The notes under the pieces were generated by a model. That model was not told where the DNA came from. It did not search any database and saw only the letters and a program-made list of their open reading frames with translations. From contig PLGG01000015.1 in NCBI GenBank assembly GCA_003138515.1, positions 187,344 through 251,343 on the forward strand: a DNA stretch of 64,000 bases, in the 5' to 3' direction. Position 1 is the stretch's first letter. Each line of letters begins with the position of its first letter. Of the stretch, positions 9,012 to 17,975 are shown one piece after another. A program made the translations under genes and the position numbers. The stretch is from Acidobacteriaceae bacterium. Its GTDB lineage: Bacteria > Acidobacteriota > Terriglobia > Terriglobales > Acidobacteriaceae.

Positions 9012-9833
9012 TCAGCGGCCGCGGGGGCGCGCGGTGCGATTGCGCTCGAAGAGGATGCGCAGGCCGTCGAGCGTGAGCAGGTCGTCGATCTCCTGGATGT
9101 AACGCGAGTCCGGGGCGATCATGCGCGCAAGGCCTCCGCTGGCGATGATGCGCAGCGGCTTGCCGGGGTCGATACCCTGCGAAGCGCTCAGTTCCGCGAT
9201 GATGCGCTCAATGATTCCGTCAACCAGTCCGATGTAGCCGAAGTAGAGTCCGCTCTGCAGGTGGCCGACGGTGTTGGTGCCGATGACTTTGGCGGGGCGC
9301 TTGATGTCGACGCGGCTCAGGCGCGCGGCACGGTTGAAGAGCGCATCTGCGCTCAGGCCGAGCCCGGGCGCAATGGCGCCGCCGAGATACTCGCCGCGGG
9401 CGGAAATGACTTCAAACTTGGTGGCCGTGCCGAAGTCGACCACGATGCACGGGCCGCCATAGCGCTCATATGCGGCGATGCAGTCGGCGATGCGGTCGGC
9501 GCCAAGCTCGCTGGGGTTATCGATGAGCAGCGTCATGCCGGTCTTGATGCCGGGCTCGACGAAGAGGGGTTCGATGTTGAAGTAGCTTTCGCAGACCTGG
9601 CGCAGAGTGGAGTCGACGGGCGGAACAACGGAGGCGATGATGATGTCCGTCACCTGGCTGGGCGCCATGCCGTGCATCTCGAAGAGGTTGACGAAAAAGA
9701 CTCCGTACTCGTCGACGGTTTGGGCACGATGCGTCGTGACGCGCCAGTTCGCAGCCAATTCCGGCTTCTCGCCGTCGAGCTTGTAGAGGCCCAGAGTCGT
9801 ATTCGTGTTGCCGACATCGAGAGCGAGCAGCAT
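9012..9833 (-). CDS. coaX: Type III pantothenate kinase
   Basis: A 273-residue ASKHA-fold kinase catalysing the first step of CoA synthesis. It has the N-terminal phosphate loop LLALDVGNTNTTLGLY, the central LGADRIADCIAAY, the VVDFGTATKFEVIS motif, and GGAIAPGLGLSADALF. Type III enzymes need a monovalent cation and are not CoA-inhibited (family knowledge). It lies downstream of birA on the same strand, a common pairing, but the two are separated by facing heptamer arrays that could fold into a hairpin. Confidence 0.95.
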   Translation of the reverse strand: MLLALDVGNTNTTLGLYKLDGEKPELAANWRVTTHRAQTVDEYGVFFVNLFEMHGMAPSQVTDIIIASVVPPVDSTLRQVCESYFNIEPLFVEPGIKTGMTLLIDNPSELGADRIADCIAAYERYGGPCIVVDFGTATKFEVISARGEYLGGAIAPGLGLSADALFNRAARLSRVDIKRPAKVIGTNTVGHLQSGLYFGYIGLVDGIIERIIAELSASQGIDPGKPLRIIASGGLARMIAPDSRYIQEIDDLLTLDGLRILFERNRTARPRGR

Positions 9834-9835
9834 TG

Positions 9836-9870
9836 TTCTTAGCTCCTAGCTTCTAGCCTCTAGCTTCTAG
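9836..9870. repeat. Heptamer array, CTTCTAG type (5 units)
   Basis: Five contiguous 7-mers, TTCTTAG, CTCCTAG, CTTCTAG, CCTCTAG and CTTCTAG, begin 3 bases upstream of the coaX ATG. The array is the inverse complement of the one at 9916-9943, so the coaX-birA spacer is flanked by arms able to pair. Confidence 0.75.
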
Positions 9871-9915
9871 CCGGATTCTCGTGACAGCCAAAACGAAGAA
9901 ATCGGCAAGCACGAG

Positions 9916-9943
9916 CTAGTAGCTAGAAGCTAGCGGCTAGAAG
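9916..9943. repeat. Heptamer array, CTAGAAG type (4 units)
   Basis: Four contiguous 7-mers, CTAGTAG, CTAGAAG, CTAGCGG and CTAGAAG, are the reverse complement of the array at 9836-9870. The array overlaps the 3' end of birA and supplies its last codons and its TAG stop. Confidence 0.75.
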
Positions 9944-10724
9944 CTGTATTCCCGCGCAGTCCGCCGGTTTGCACGGTCACGAGCCCGCTTGCGGTTGCCA
10001 CGCGCAGGAATCCGTGCTCGTCGAGGCCGGCCGTGACGCCTGTACACGATTGCGGACCGTGCACTTCTACTTTGCGGCCGCAAATCCAGGTGGAAGCCTT
10101 CTCCACACGCACGGAAATCTCTTTTGCCGCAGCCGGATCAGCGAGCGCGCACGCCTCACGCTCCAGCGATTTTAGCAGTTCGGCGAGGAGGGTTTGGCGC
10201 GAGTGGCGTTTGCCCGATTCCAGATCGAGCGAGGTTGCGGGTGTGGCCAGCCCGGGCGGAAAGGCGCGCTGGTGCACGTTGATTCCGATACCCACGACCA
10301 CTACGTGGGGTAGACCTTCGGATTCGGTCTTTGACTCAACAAGAATGCCGCCGGTCTTTCGCGGTCCGACGAGGAGATCGTTAGGCCAGCGCAGGTCGAC
10401 GATGAGGCCCGAGACGGCGCGAATAGCTTCGGCAGCGGCGAGGCCCGCGGCCAGCGGCAAAAGCGGCAGATGCGAGACGGGAATCTGCGGCCGGAGAAGA
10501 ACGCTGACGTAGAGCCCTTCGCCGGCGACGGAGACCCAGCCGTGATCGCCGCGGCCGCGACCGGCCAGTTGCTCATCGGCAAGGAAGACCGAGCCATGCG
10601 GCGCACCTTCGCGCGCGGCGGCGACGGCGTCGGCGTTGGTGGATCCCGTGACGGGGATAAAATGCAGCTTCCCGGCAAAGAGAGTGCCGGCGAGATCGGC
10701 TTCGAGAGCGGGGAGATCGAACAT
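9930..10724 (-). CDS. birA: Biotin-[acetyl-CoA-carboxylase] ligase, no DNA-binding domain
   Basis: From ATG 10724 the protein is about 264 residues. It transfers biotin to the carboxyl-carrier protein. Motifs are TGSTNADA, the biotinyl-AMP loop GRGRGDHGWVS, LRWPNDLLVGPRKTGGILVE and GIGINV; a small C-terminal SH3-like domain follows. The N-terminal helix-turn-helix of bifunctional BirA is absent, so it should be a pure ligase. The ORF-track start at 10790 is a TTG and would overlap nadC by 20 bp; the ATG at 10724 is preferred. The C-terminal codons come from a heptamer repeat (NTASSR). Confidence 0.9.
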   Translation of the reverse strand: MFDLPALEADLAGTLFAGKLHFIPVTGSTNADAVAAAREGAPHGSVFLADEQLAGRGRGDHGWVSVAGEGLYVSVLLRPQIPVSHLPLLPLAAGLAAAEAIRAVSGLIVDLRWPNDLLVGPRKTGGILVESKTESEGLPHVVVVGIGINVHQRAFPPGLATPATSLDLESGKRHSRQTLLAELLKSLEREACALADPAAAKEISVRVEKASTWICGRKVEVHGPQSCTGVTAGLDEHGFLRVATASGLVTVQTGGLRGNTASSR

Positions 10725-10770
10725 TAGTTCTCGGGCCGCGCGAATTTGCGCACTGAGTTCACTGCCGAAA

Positions 10771-11736
10771 TCAAAGCCCGTGCCCTTCAAAGACGCGGCC
10801 CATTCGAGGGCTGTCCTGGCCTGGCTCCGCGGCGATGGTCATGGAGATGTTGGCAGCGCGGGCGGAGTGGGTGAGCGCGCCGACGCTGATAAAGTCGACG
10901 CCGGTCTCGGCGTAGGCGCGAACGTTTTCGAGCACGATGCCGCCCGAGGCCTCGGTGGGAATCCAGCGGGCAGGCTCCGCAGCGGTCGCTGTCCCAGCCG
11001 TCACAGTTTTGATGCGCTCGACGGAGCGGCGGACTTCGGCGGGTGTCATATTGTCGAGCAGGATGGCCTCGGCGCCGTGTGCGAGGGCTTCGTCAAGCTC
11101 CTGCGCGGTGCGAACTTCGATTTGAACGCGCTGAGGCGGCCTGCGCCGAGCAAGCGCGCGGGAAAGGACCGCCTCGACGCCGCCACCGAGGGCGATGTGA
11201 TTATTCTTGATGAGAAAGCCGGACGCGAGATCGATGCGGTGATTGGTGCCGCCGCCGCAGAGCACAGCGTATTTCTCAAGGGCGCGCAGGCCAGGTACGG
11301 TCTTGCGCGTGTCGAGGATGCGGGCGGGCGTGCCCTGAATGGCGTCGGCGAACTGGCGCGTGAGCGTGGCGATGCCGCTCATGTGTTGGAGGAGGTTGAG
11401 AATCACGCGCTCGCAACTGAGCAGGACGCGCGCGTTGTGGCGAATAACGGCAAGCACCTGCCCGGCGTGAACGCGCACGCCGTCAAAGATTTCCGGATGG
11501 CTGATGACCTCAAAGCGGGTCTGCGCTTCGGGACTTTGGTCGAGGCGGGCGTAAATCTCAAAAAAGCGCGGGATGGCGCCCAAACCAGCGACGACCAGCT
11601 CTTCGCGGGCGATGATGGAGCCGGCGGCGAGGAGATTGGAATCGATGGTGATTTGGGTGGTGGCGTCGTGCGGAGCCTGGTCCTCAAGCAGGGCCTGCTC
11701 CAGCAACACGTCAACGCGGTGGCTCTTCCAATCCAT
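10771..11736 (-). CDS. nadC: Nicotinate-nucleotide pyrophosphorylase (carboxylating)
   Basis: A 321-residue quinolinate phosphoribosyltransferase of de novo NAD synthesis, converting quinolinate and PRPP to nicotinate mononucleotide. Family motifs in order are ERVILNLLQHMSGIAT, ILDTRKTVPGLRALEKYAV, GGGTNHRIDLASGFLIKNNHI, VQIEVRTAQELDEAL, ILLDNMTPAEVR, EASGGIVLENVRAYAETGVDFISVG and the C-terminal GALTHS. The start overlaps no other gene. The valS stop lies 18 bp upstream on the same strand, so valS-nadC-birA probably form one transcript. Confidence 0.96.
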   Translation of the reverse strand: MDWKSHRVDVLLEQALLEDQAPHDATTQITIDSNLLAAGSIIAREELVVAGLGAIPRFFEIYARLDQSPEAQTRFEVISHPEIFDGVRVHAGQVLAVIRHNARVLLSCERVILNLLQHMSGIATLTRQFADAIQGTPARILDTRKTVPGLRALEKYAVLCGGGTNHRIDLASGFLIKNNHIALGGGVEAVLSRALARRRPPQRVQIEVRTAQELDEALAHGAEAILLDNMTPAEVRRSVERIKTVTAGTATAAEPARWIPTEASGGIVLENVRAYAETGVDFISVGALTHSARAANISMTIAAEPGQDSPRMGRVFEGHGL

Positions 11737-11754
11737 TCTTCTATTGCCTTTGGA

Positions 11755-14694
11755 CTAGCTCTGCGGCAGCGAAGCGAGCGCGGCCTGGGCTTTTTCGAGT
11801 AGGAGGCGGGTTTCGGCTTCCTGCTTTTTGAGGCCTTCGACCACGTGCGATGGGGCCTTGGCCAAAAAGCCTTCATTGCCCAGTTGACGCTCTGCTGCTG
11901 CCAAGCCTTTTTCATACCTGGCGATGTCTTTTGTCAAGCGCTCGCGTTCGGCGGCGGCGTCGATCTTCTTCTCATAAGCGGTACCGAGATCAAACATCCC
12001 TTGGCGCCAGAACAGATCGGACAGCGTACCAAAGCGCTCTTGAGATCCAACAAGCCGGATCGGGTGCACTCGCGCGAGTCTTTCCACAATCTGGGCATTC
12101 CTCGATATGAGTCTTCCGGCGGATGCTATAGGTCCCCAAAGATTCTCTACGGGATTGTGACTTGCCCTCCCGATGTTGACGTCGAGAACATATCCCGGAA
12201 CAGCCTCCGAGTCTGGCACCGATAAATCCTTCCGGATGGAACGCAGTTCCGCTATCAGGTTCTGAAGTTGGCCCATTTCAAACAGAACCTCGTTGTCAAT
12301 GTTGTTCTTATCTCCAGCCGGATACCGCGTCAACGCGATCGACTTTGCCGGAGGGTTGCCATCGTAGACCGCGTACCAGAGCTCTTCAGTAATGAAGGGC
12401 ATGAGCGGGGATAGGAGACGAAGAGCAACTTCGAATACCTGCACTAGCGTGGTGAGTGCGGCTTTCGTGTTGGCTTGGTCCGCGGTTTCGGAGAAATCGA
12501 GGCGTAGCTTAACGATTTCCAGGTACCAATCGCAAAAACTGCCCCAGAAGAATTGATAGATCGTATTCGCCGCGTCGTCGAAGCGATAATTCTCGAGCGC
12601 CTGATTCACTTTCGCTGCGGTCGCGTGCAGTTCGGCCACGATCCAGCGCGCTTCGAGCGGGGCACCGGCTGGAACCGTCGGCATCCCGCCAAGCGTGGCA
12701 CGATCAACTGTAATGCCGGCTTCCGCAGCCCTGTCCACGTTCATGAAGATGAACCGCGCGGCGTTCCAGATTTTGTTCGCAAACGCGCGGTAGCCCTCGG
12801 TGCGGGCCACGTTGAATGCGATATCGGTGCCGGGCGAAGCCATGGACGCGAGCGTGAATCGGACCGCGTCGGTCCCGTACTGCTTGACGATCTCGATGGG
12901 ATCGACGACGTTGCCCTTGGTCTTGGACATCTTTTCGCGGTTGGCATCGCGGACGAGAGCGTGGATATAGACCTCGCGGTACGGAACTGACTCTGCGAGC
13001 GGGCGCGGGTTGCCGTCGGGGAGTGGCACGTCGCGCGAGAACCAGCAGCCGAACATGATCATGCGCGCGACCCAGAAAAAGAGAATGTCGAAACCAGTGA
13101 CGAGAAGGCTCGTGGGATAGAACGCGGCAAAATCGGCAAGTGTTTCGGCCGTAATGTTGGGCCAGCCGAAGACGGAGACAGGCAGCAGGCCCGACGAGAA
13201 CCACGTGTCGAGAACGTCTATCTCCTGCGTGAGCTTATCCGAACCGCAGTGCGCGCAGACCGTCGGGTCTTTTTGGTTGGGCTGGGGCACCGTGATCTTG
13301 TGGCAGGCGGCGCAGTGCCATGCGGGAATGCGATGGCCCCACCAGAGCTGGCGCGAGATGCACCAGTCGTGAATATTCGTCATCCACTCGAGGTAGATCT
13401 TTTCGTAGTTGTCCGGCGTGAAGCGGATGGCCTTCTTGCCGTCGGCGTCCGCCCCAACGGCAACGGGCCCGTCTTCGCGGGGCTTGACGGCGGCGATGGC
13501 CAGCTCGGCCATGGATGCACCGCCCGCGTCGGGCTTTTTGTTGACGGCGATGAACCACTGTGTGGAGAGGCGCGGCTCGATGACGCTTTTGCAGCGGTCG
13601 CAGTGGCCCACGTTGTTGGTGTAATCCTTTACGGCAACTAGCAGCCCCTGCTCTTCGAGATCGTGGACGATGTGCTTGCGGGCAACATAGCGGTCAAGGC
13701 CGGCATACGGTCCGCCTTCGGAATTGATTTGAGCGTGATCGTCCATTACGTTGATAGCCGGAAGATGATGCCGCTCGGCCAGCGCGAAGTCATTGAGATC
13801 GTGTGCGGGCGTAACCTTGACGGCGCCGGTGCCGAACTCGCGGCTCACCCACTCGTCGAGCACGATGGGAATTTCGCGATTCACGAGAGGCAGGCGCAGC
13901 TTTCTTCCGTGGAGATGCAGGTAACGCTCGTCCTCGGGATGAATGGCGACGGCTGTATCGCCGAGCATGGTCTCCGGACGCGTAGTCGCGACGGTCAAAA
14001 ACTCGCCGGAGTCTTTGCCATCGGCGCCGAGAACGGGGTACTTGATCTCCCACAGATGGCCCTTGTGCTCGGAGTGGATGACTTCGAGATCGCTGACCGC
14101 GGTTTGGCAGCCGGGGCACCAGTTGACGATGTACGCGCCGCGGTAGATGAGTCCCTGGTGGTAGAGGCGGACGAAGGCCTCCCTGACCGCGATCGACAGG
14201 CGCGCGTCCATGGTGAAGTACTCGCGGCTCCAGTCGACGGAGACGCCGAGGCGCTTCATCTGCTCGAGGATGGCTCCGCCGTAGTGTTGCTTCCACTGCC
14301 AAACGCGCTCCACGAAGGCCTCGCGGCCGAGCTGCTGGCGCGATGTGCCTTCCGAGACCAGTTGACGCTCGACGAGCATCTGAGTGGCAATGCCGGCGTG
14401 GTCGGTTCCCGGCACCCACAAAACACGATCGCCGCACATCCGCCGCCAGCGTACAAGAATGTCGATCTCGGTGTGCTCCAGCATGTGGCCCATGTGGAGG
14501 TAGCCGGTGACGTTGGGCGGAGGCAGCAGAACAACAAAAGCCGGCTGGGCGCTGGGGGACTTGCCGTCCGGGCTTTGGTTTTGGACGGGAGTTGTGGCAG
14601 TGGGTTGTTCGAAGAGTTTTTCCCGGACCCAGTATGCGGCCCAGTGATCTTCAATGGCGGTTGGGTCGTAGGCTTTTGGCAGGTCGTGAGGCAT
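11755..14694 (-). CDS. valS: Valine-tRNA ligase
   Basis: A class I aminoacyl-tRNA synthetase of about 979 residues from the preferred ATG ([11 protein letters not shown]). The HIGH motif appears as [15 protein letters not shown], the editing domain includes [17 protein letters not shown], and KMSKS appears as [14 protein letters not shown]. The anticodon-binding domain and a C-terminal coiled coil ([23 protein letters not shown]) follow. The ORF-track start at 14733 is GTG 13 codons upstream and less likely. An unusual insert, [15 protein letters not shown], lies between the first helix and the Rossmann strand; it matches a segment in S1. Confidence 0.95.
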   Translation of the reverse strand: MPHDLPKAYDPTAIEDHWAAYWVREKLFEQPTATTPVQNQSPDGKSPSAQPAFVVLLPPPNVTGYLHMGHMLEHTEIDILVRWRRMCGDRVLWVPGTDHAGIATQMLVERQLVSEGTSRQQLGREAFVERVWQWKQHYGGAILEQMKRLGVSVDWSREYFTMDARLSIAVREAFVRLYHQGLIYRGAYIVNWCPGCQTAVSDLEVIHSEHKGHLWEIKYPVLGADGKDSGEFLTVATTRPETMLGDTAVAIHPEDERYLHLHGRKLRLPLVNREIPIVLDEWVSREFGTGAVKVTPAHDLNDFALAERHHLPAINVMDDHAQINSEGGPYAGLDRYVARKHIVHDLEEQGLLVAVKDYTNNVGHCDRCKSVIEPRLSTQWFIAVNKKPDAGGASMAELAIAAVKPREDGPVAVGADADGKKAIRFTPDNYEKIYLEWMTNIHDWCISRQLWWGHRIPAWHCAACHKITVPQPNQKDPTVCAHCGSDKLTQEIDVLDTWFSSGLLPVSVFGWPNITAETLADFAAFYPTSLLVTGFDILFFWVARMIMFGCWFSRDVPLPDGNPRPLAESVPYREVYIHALVRDANREKMSKTKGNVVDPIEIVKQYGTDAVRFTLASMASPGTDIAFNVARTEGYRAFANKIWNAARFIFMNVDRAAEAGITVDRATLGGMPTVPAGAPLEARWIVAELHATAAKVNQALENYRFDDAANTIYQFFWGSFCDWYLEIVKLRLDFSETADQANTKAALTTLVQVFEVALRLLSPLMPFITEELWYAVYDGNPPAKSIALTRYPAGDKNNIDNEVLFEMGQLQNLIAELRSIRKDLSVPDSEAVPGYVLDVNIGRASHNPVENLWGPIASAGRLISRNAQIVERLARVHPIRLVGSQERFGTLSDLFWRQGMFDLGTAYEKKIDAAAERERLTKDIARYEKGLAAAERQLGNEGFLAKAPSHVVEGLKKQEAETRLLLEKAQAALASLPQS
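14558..14591. repeat. Coding copy B of a short shared palindromic insert (valS)
   Basis: The 34 bases encode [11 protein letters not shown] in the reverse strand. CCGTCC (14564-14569) and GGACGG (14583-14588) form a perfect 6-bp inverted repeat with a 13-base loop. Of the 34 bases, 26 match the copy in rpsA at 7545-7578, and both are translated in the same frame. Confidence 0.5.
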
Positions 14695-14802
14695 TTTTTC
14701 TTTTGCGAGCCCCCGGTGATTTTGGGAAAACACCCGTGCAGAGAGGGGCTTTCAAAGCGTGGGGACTACCCCTCAGGTTAGCAGACGGCGGACCGGTGAA
14801 TT

Positions 14803-15201
14803 TCAGGGCGCGATGAGGGTCACGGTGGGGAAATACGTGGCGTAGCGGCTCGTATCGCGAGTGAGAATTGAGCAACCGAGAACTGTTGCGTGCGCTCCGA
14901 CGAAAAAATCGGGAAGGACGCTTATTTTCGCTCCTCCTCGCTGCCGATACAGAAAATGAGCTTTGCCGGCAAGAAAGGCCGCGGACCGCGGAATCTCCGC
15001 GAAATCTAGTTTCAATTCCCTCAGCAATTCATCGACCTTAGCTACGGATCGATATCTTGGCGAAATCTCCGCGTAGACAATCGCATTGACCGTCATCCGG
15101 TCGAGCTGCGCCCATCGCTGCAACTGAGCGCCCGACCAGGCGCACCATTGTGGATCGTTGTCGAGGAGATCGAAGATCACGTTCGAGTCAACGAGGATCA
15201 T
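14803..15201 (-). CDS. vapC: PIN-domain toxin VapC
   Basis: A 132-residue PIN-domain ribonuclease. Acidic active-site residues lie in ILVDSNVIFDLL (Asp4), YAEIS (Glu), VLPDFFVGAHA (Asp) and ILTRDTSRY (Asp). VapC toxins cleave tRNA or rRNA and are held inactive by the partner antitoxin. The gene overlaps the antitoxin by 14 bp (15188-15201), the normal coupled vapBC arrangement. Confidence 0.88.
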   Translation of the reverse strand: MILVDSNVIFDLLDNDPQWCAWSGAQLQRWAQLDRMTVNAIVYAEISPRYRSVAKVDELLRELKLDFAEIPRSAAFLAGKAHFLYRQRGGAKISVLPDFFVGAHATVLGCSILTRDTSRYATYFPTVTLIAP

Positions 15202-15445
15202 CGGAATATCCGCGAATCAACTCCATGTACTCGTCGGTCGTGCCCCCCCACTTGATCTGCGCAGAGCCAATCACTCGATCGAGGCGGATTGGTCCAGGAG
15301 GCGCGGGCCGTCCGGCAGGCCGAATAACAGTCTCTCCCGCATCGTTGATATCAAAGACCACCTTGGAACCCGGCTTAAATCCCTTTGCGTCCCGAATGCG
15401 CTTGGGGATCGTTACCTGGCCCTTTACCGTGACGGTCGTCGCCAT
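15188..15445 (-). CDS. vapB: AbrB/SpoVT-type antitoxin VapB
   Basis: An 85-residue protein from the ATG at 15445, chosen because gaggagaggg lies just upstream; the track start at 15466 would swallow that RBS. The N-terminal swapped-hairpin AbrB domain is clear (TVTVKGQVTIPKRIRDAKGF, then GSKVVFDINDAGETVIRPA). The C-terminal tail (DEYMELIRGYSDDPR) should wrap the PIN toxin. VapB normally represses its own promoter, and matching repeats lie at 15468-15498. Confidence 0.87.
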   Translation of the reverse strand: MATTVTVKGQVTIPKRIRDAKGFKPGSKVVFDINDAGETVIRPAGRPAPPGPIRLDRVIGSAQIKWGGTTDEYMELIRGYSDDPR

Positions 15446-15467
15446 AGCCCTCTCCTCTTGGTTCATC

Positions 15468-15498
15468 TTGTATTACCGCATCGTCCATTGTAATACCG
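15468..15498 (-). promoter_or_regulatory. Candidate vapBC operator (paired 11-mers)
   Basis: TTGTATTACCG (15468-15478) and TTGTAATACCG (15488-15498) are near-identical direct repeats exactly 20 bp apart, or two helical turns. Read another way, GTATTAC/GTAATAC form a perfect 7-bp inverted repeat. The site lies 23-53 bp upstream of the vapB start, where an autorepressing AbrB-type antitoxin would bind. Confidence 0.6.
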
Positions 15499-15526
15499 AA
15501 AGGGCGACCGACCAAATCTCACAAAG

Positions 15527-15550
15527 AAGGGCCGCCTTGAGGCGGCCCTT
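15527..15550 (-). terminator. Terminator of bamD
   Basis: AAGGGCCGCC-TTGA-GGCGGCCCTT is a perfect 10-bp stem with a tetraloop, 29 bp after the bamD stop on the minus strand. The sequence after it on that strand (ctttgtgagattt) is only moderately T-rich. Confidence 0.75.
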
Positions 15551-15579
15551 GACGGTTCGTAAATCATTGAATTTAAAAG

Positions 15580-17097
15580 CTAAAACGGGTTCAGCTTGCT
15601 CAGACCCTTCTTCTTTTTCTTCTTGCTTGAGGACTCGTCGCTCAGGTCGGCCTTGGGCTTTTTGGTCTTGCCGTTGGCTGCAGTCTGGGTGGGCTGAGCC
15701 GGATTCTCGCCGGGCTTGATGTCGTTCACCGGAATTGGAGCCGCTTCCGGCTTTTCAGCACTCGGGAGAACGGTGTTGGTTGGCCCGACTGCCGGGACCA
15801 CCGCGTTCGGATCGGCGGCTCCCGTGCCACTGGGCGCCGCTGCGGCGCTGTTCGGCGCGTTGACCACCTCGACGCCAACGCCGGTGCCTCCAGCAGGCGC
15901 CTCCATCTGCAAAGGAGCGGTGGACGGCTGATCGCTGCGCGGAGGCTCGTTGGGACCAGTGGGCGTGACCGCTGGCGCTGGCGCCGGCGGCTTGCCGGCA
16001 TTCACGGCCTCGGTAAACACGGCCTTGTTCTGGTTCGTAATCTCGGGAGCAAGAGTGCGTGTGGGATCGTCGAGGGTGGGCTCGCCCACATGCACAGCCT
16101 CAACCATCGTTGGCCCGCGCTTGATGATGCCAATCATAGTGTCGGTAAAGTGGAGGGGCTGGCGGCTGCGTTCCTCGGCGTCGCTTTCGGCAATGGCCGT
16201 CGGAGTCGGCTCGGGAACGTTTCGGTTCATGGCCACAAGGCGGTCGCGGGCATCCTCAACGTGCGGCGCCATGGGATATCGAGTGATCACCTTTGCGTAG
16301 GCTGCGGCGGCCTTGTCCGCATAGACGGAACGCATGCGCTCTTTGATGGCGCCCTGCAGGCCGGGAGCGATCTCAATGGCGTGCGCCTCACCGGCGTAGG
16401 CGTCGCCGATGCCGATGAGCACCTCGTCGCTCTTGGAATACAGAGGATAGGAGTCGGCCACGGTTTGAAGGCGGGCGATGGCGGCGATAAAGTCTTCGCG
16501 GCTCTCGTAGTAACTGCCGATCTGATACTCGCGCTCGGCCAGAACCTCCTGTACATCGCGCAGCCTCTGTTTGGCGCGCGGAATGAGGGTCGAATCCGGG
16601 AACATGTTGATCATCTCCCGGTACTCCTTCTCGGATTGCTGAGCATTGGTGAAATCGCGGTCGGGCTTCTCCATCTGCTGGTAGTAGATGTCGGCCACCT
16701 TCATCTTCGCTTCGGCGGCTTCGGGGACGTTGGGGAAGAAGGTGATGAAGTCCTCGTACTCGGCCTCGGCCTGAGTGAGCGCCGCGGAGCCGCCTTCCTT
16801 GAACCAGGTGTCGCCGACCGATAGCTTGGCTCTCATGCGGTATTCCGACTCGGGATAAGTGTTGAGCATGGTTTGCAGGTCGAGGCGGGCCACGTCGTAG
16901 CGGCCTTTCTTCATGGCCACCATGGCCTTGTCGTAGAGTTCCTTGTCAGGCTGCTTTGACTGCACGCCGGCCAGCGGGTTGGCGTTCAGGTCGTAGGCCT
17001 TCTTCGGCTTCTTCTTGGTTCTGGCATCGACCGAGCCCACGCCCAGAAACAGCGCGACAAGCGCCACAGCTACGATCTTCAAAGACAAACGGTTCAT
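15580..17097 (-). CDS. bamD: BamD-like outer-membrane assembly protein with long C-terminal tail
   Basis: The start at ATG 17097 (MNRLSLKIVAV) has gaggtgg upstream, giving about 505 residues. A signal peptide (about 1-25) is followed by basic residues. Tetratricopeptide-like repeats of the BamD/YfiO family follow: DKAMVAMKKGRYDVARLDL, YPESEYRMRAKLSVGDTWF, EAEYEDFITFFPNVPEAAEAKM, EKEYREMINMFPDSTLIP. In E. coli BamD (about 245 residues) a lipobox cysteine anchors the protein; none is present here. The last 200 residues are Pro/Ala-rich and end in a poly-Lys motif. It would sit in the periplasm with the BAM complex. Confidence 0.78.
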   Translation of the reverse strand: MNRLSLKIVAVALVALFLGVGSVDARTKKKPKKAYDLNANPLAGVQSKQPDKELYDKAMVAMKKGRYDVARLDLQTMLNTYPESEYRMRAKLSVGDTWFKEGGSAALTQAEAEYEDFITFFPNVPEAAEAKMKVADIYYQQMEKPDRDFTNAQQSEKEYREMINMFPDSTLIPRAKQRLRDVQEVLAEREYQIGSYYESREDFIAAIARLQTVADSYPLYSKSDEVLIGIGDAYAGEAHAIEIAPGLQGAIKERMRSVYADKAAAAYAKVITRYPMAPHVEDARDRLVAMNRNVPEPTPTAIAESDAEERSRQPLHFTDTMIGIIKRGPTMVEAVHVGEPTLDDPTRTLAPEITNQNKAVFTEAVNAGKPPAPAPAVTPTGPNEPPRSDQPSTAPLQMEAPAGGTGVGVEVVNAPNSAAAAPSGTGAADPNAVVPAVGPTNTVLPSAEKPEAAPIPVNDIKPGENPAQPTQTAANGKTKKPKADLSDESSSKKKKKKGLSKLNPF

Positions 17098-17154
17098 ACC
17101 ACCTCTTTGGGAGGAGGACCCGCGCACGGGCCATCCGCTGCTTGCATGTTCGTT

Positions 17155-17865
17155 TTAGTGGATTTTACTCTTTCCGGCCGCCACTTTGCTGGCAATGAAC
17201 TGATCGTCGGCCTCGCGGGCCGCAGCCAGCAGGGCGCGGGCATCGCGCTCCGGCTCGCCTGCGCCGAAGACGGCGTTGCCGGCGACGAGAAGCTCCGCAC
17301 CGGCTTGGACGATGGCAGCGACTGTCTCGTGAGCCACGCCGCCGTCCACCTCGATCCTGAAGTCGAGGTCGAGGTCGCTCCGGAGTTCGACGAGGCGGCG
17401 GATCTTGTTCAGAGAAAAGGGGATAAACTCCTGCCCGCCGAATCCGGGATTGACGCTCATGATCAGCACGTGGTGGACCATGGGCAAGATGTCAATAATG
17501 AGATCGACGCGCGTGGCCGGATTGAGCACCACGCCCGGCTTCATGCCGTGGTGGAGAATCATCTCCAGCGAGCGGTGAAGGTGTGTGCTGGCCTCGTAGT
17601 GAACGCTCAGCCAGTTGGCGCCCGCCTCGGCGAAGGCGGCGATGTACTCGTTCGGGTTCTCGATCATCAAGTGGCAGTCAAGGGGCAGGCGGGTACATTT
17701 GCGCAGGCTGGCGACCACGGGCGGACCAATGGTGATGTTCGGGACGAAGTGGCCATCCATGATGTCGACGTGGATGGTGGTGCCGCCGCCGCGCTCGGCC
17801 GCGGCAACCTGGTCGGCCAGGTGGGCAAAATCAGCGGACAAAATCGAAGGTAAAAGCTCAACCAT
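17155..17865 (-). CDS. rpe: Ribulose-phosphate 3-epimerase
   Basis: A 236-residue TIM-barrel enzyme of the pentose phosphate pathway interconverting ribulose-5-P and xylulose-5-P. Metal and catalytic motifs are LPSILSADFAHLADQV, IHVDIMDGHFVPNITIGP, LDCHLMIENP, VLIMSVNPGFGGQEF and FRIEVDGGVAHETV. Length is normal. A gggtggttagg sequence precedes the start. It lies upstream of bamD with a 57-bp gap. Confidence 0.96.
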   Translation of the reverse strand: MVELLPSILSADFAHLADQVAAAERGGGTTIHVDIMDGHFVPNITIGPPVVASLRKCTRLPLDCHLMIENPNEYIAAFAEAGANWLSVHYEASTHLHRSLEMILHHGMKPGVVLNPATRVDLIIDILPMVHHVLIMSVNPGFGGQEFIPFSLNKIRRLVELRSDLDLDFRIEVDGGVAHETVAAIVQAGAELLVAGNAVFGAGEPERDARALLAAAREADDQFIASKVAAGKSKIH

Positions 17866-17975
17866 CGCCTAACCACCCTTATGACTGACCGGCAGCAGCG
17901 CGACCATCAAATTCGCGCGCAACTCCTTGCGGGGACAGTGTATCAGGCGGTGAGGTGCTGCGGAGGTCGCGAAGA

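Noticed and set aside
10636-11802. 388-residue plus-strand ORF
   Set aside because: Opposite nadC and the birA start; shadow.
13663-14781. 372-residue plus-strand ORF
   Set aside because: Shadow of valS on the opposite strand.
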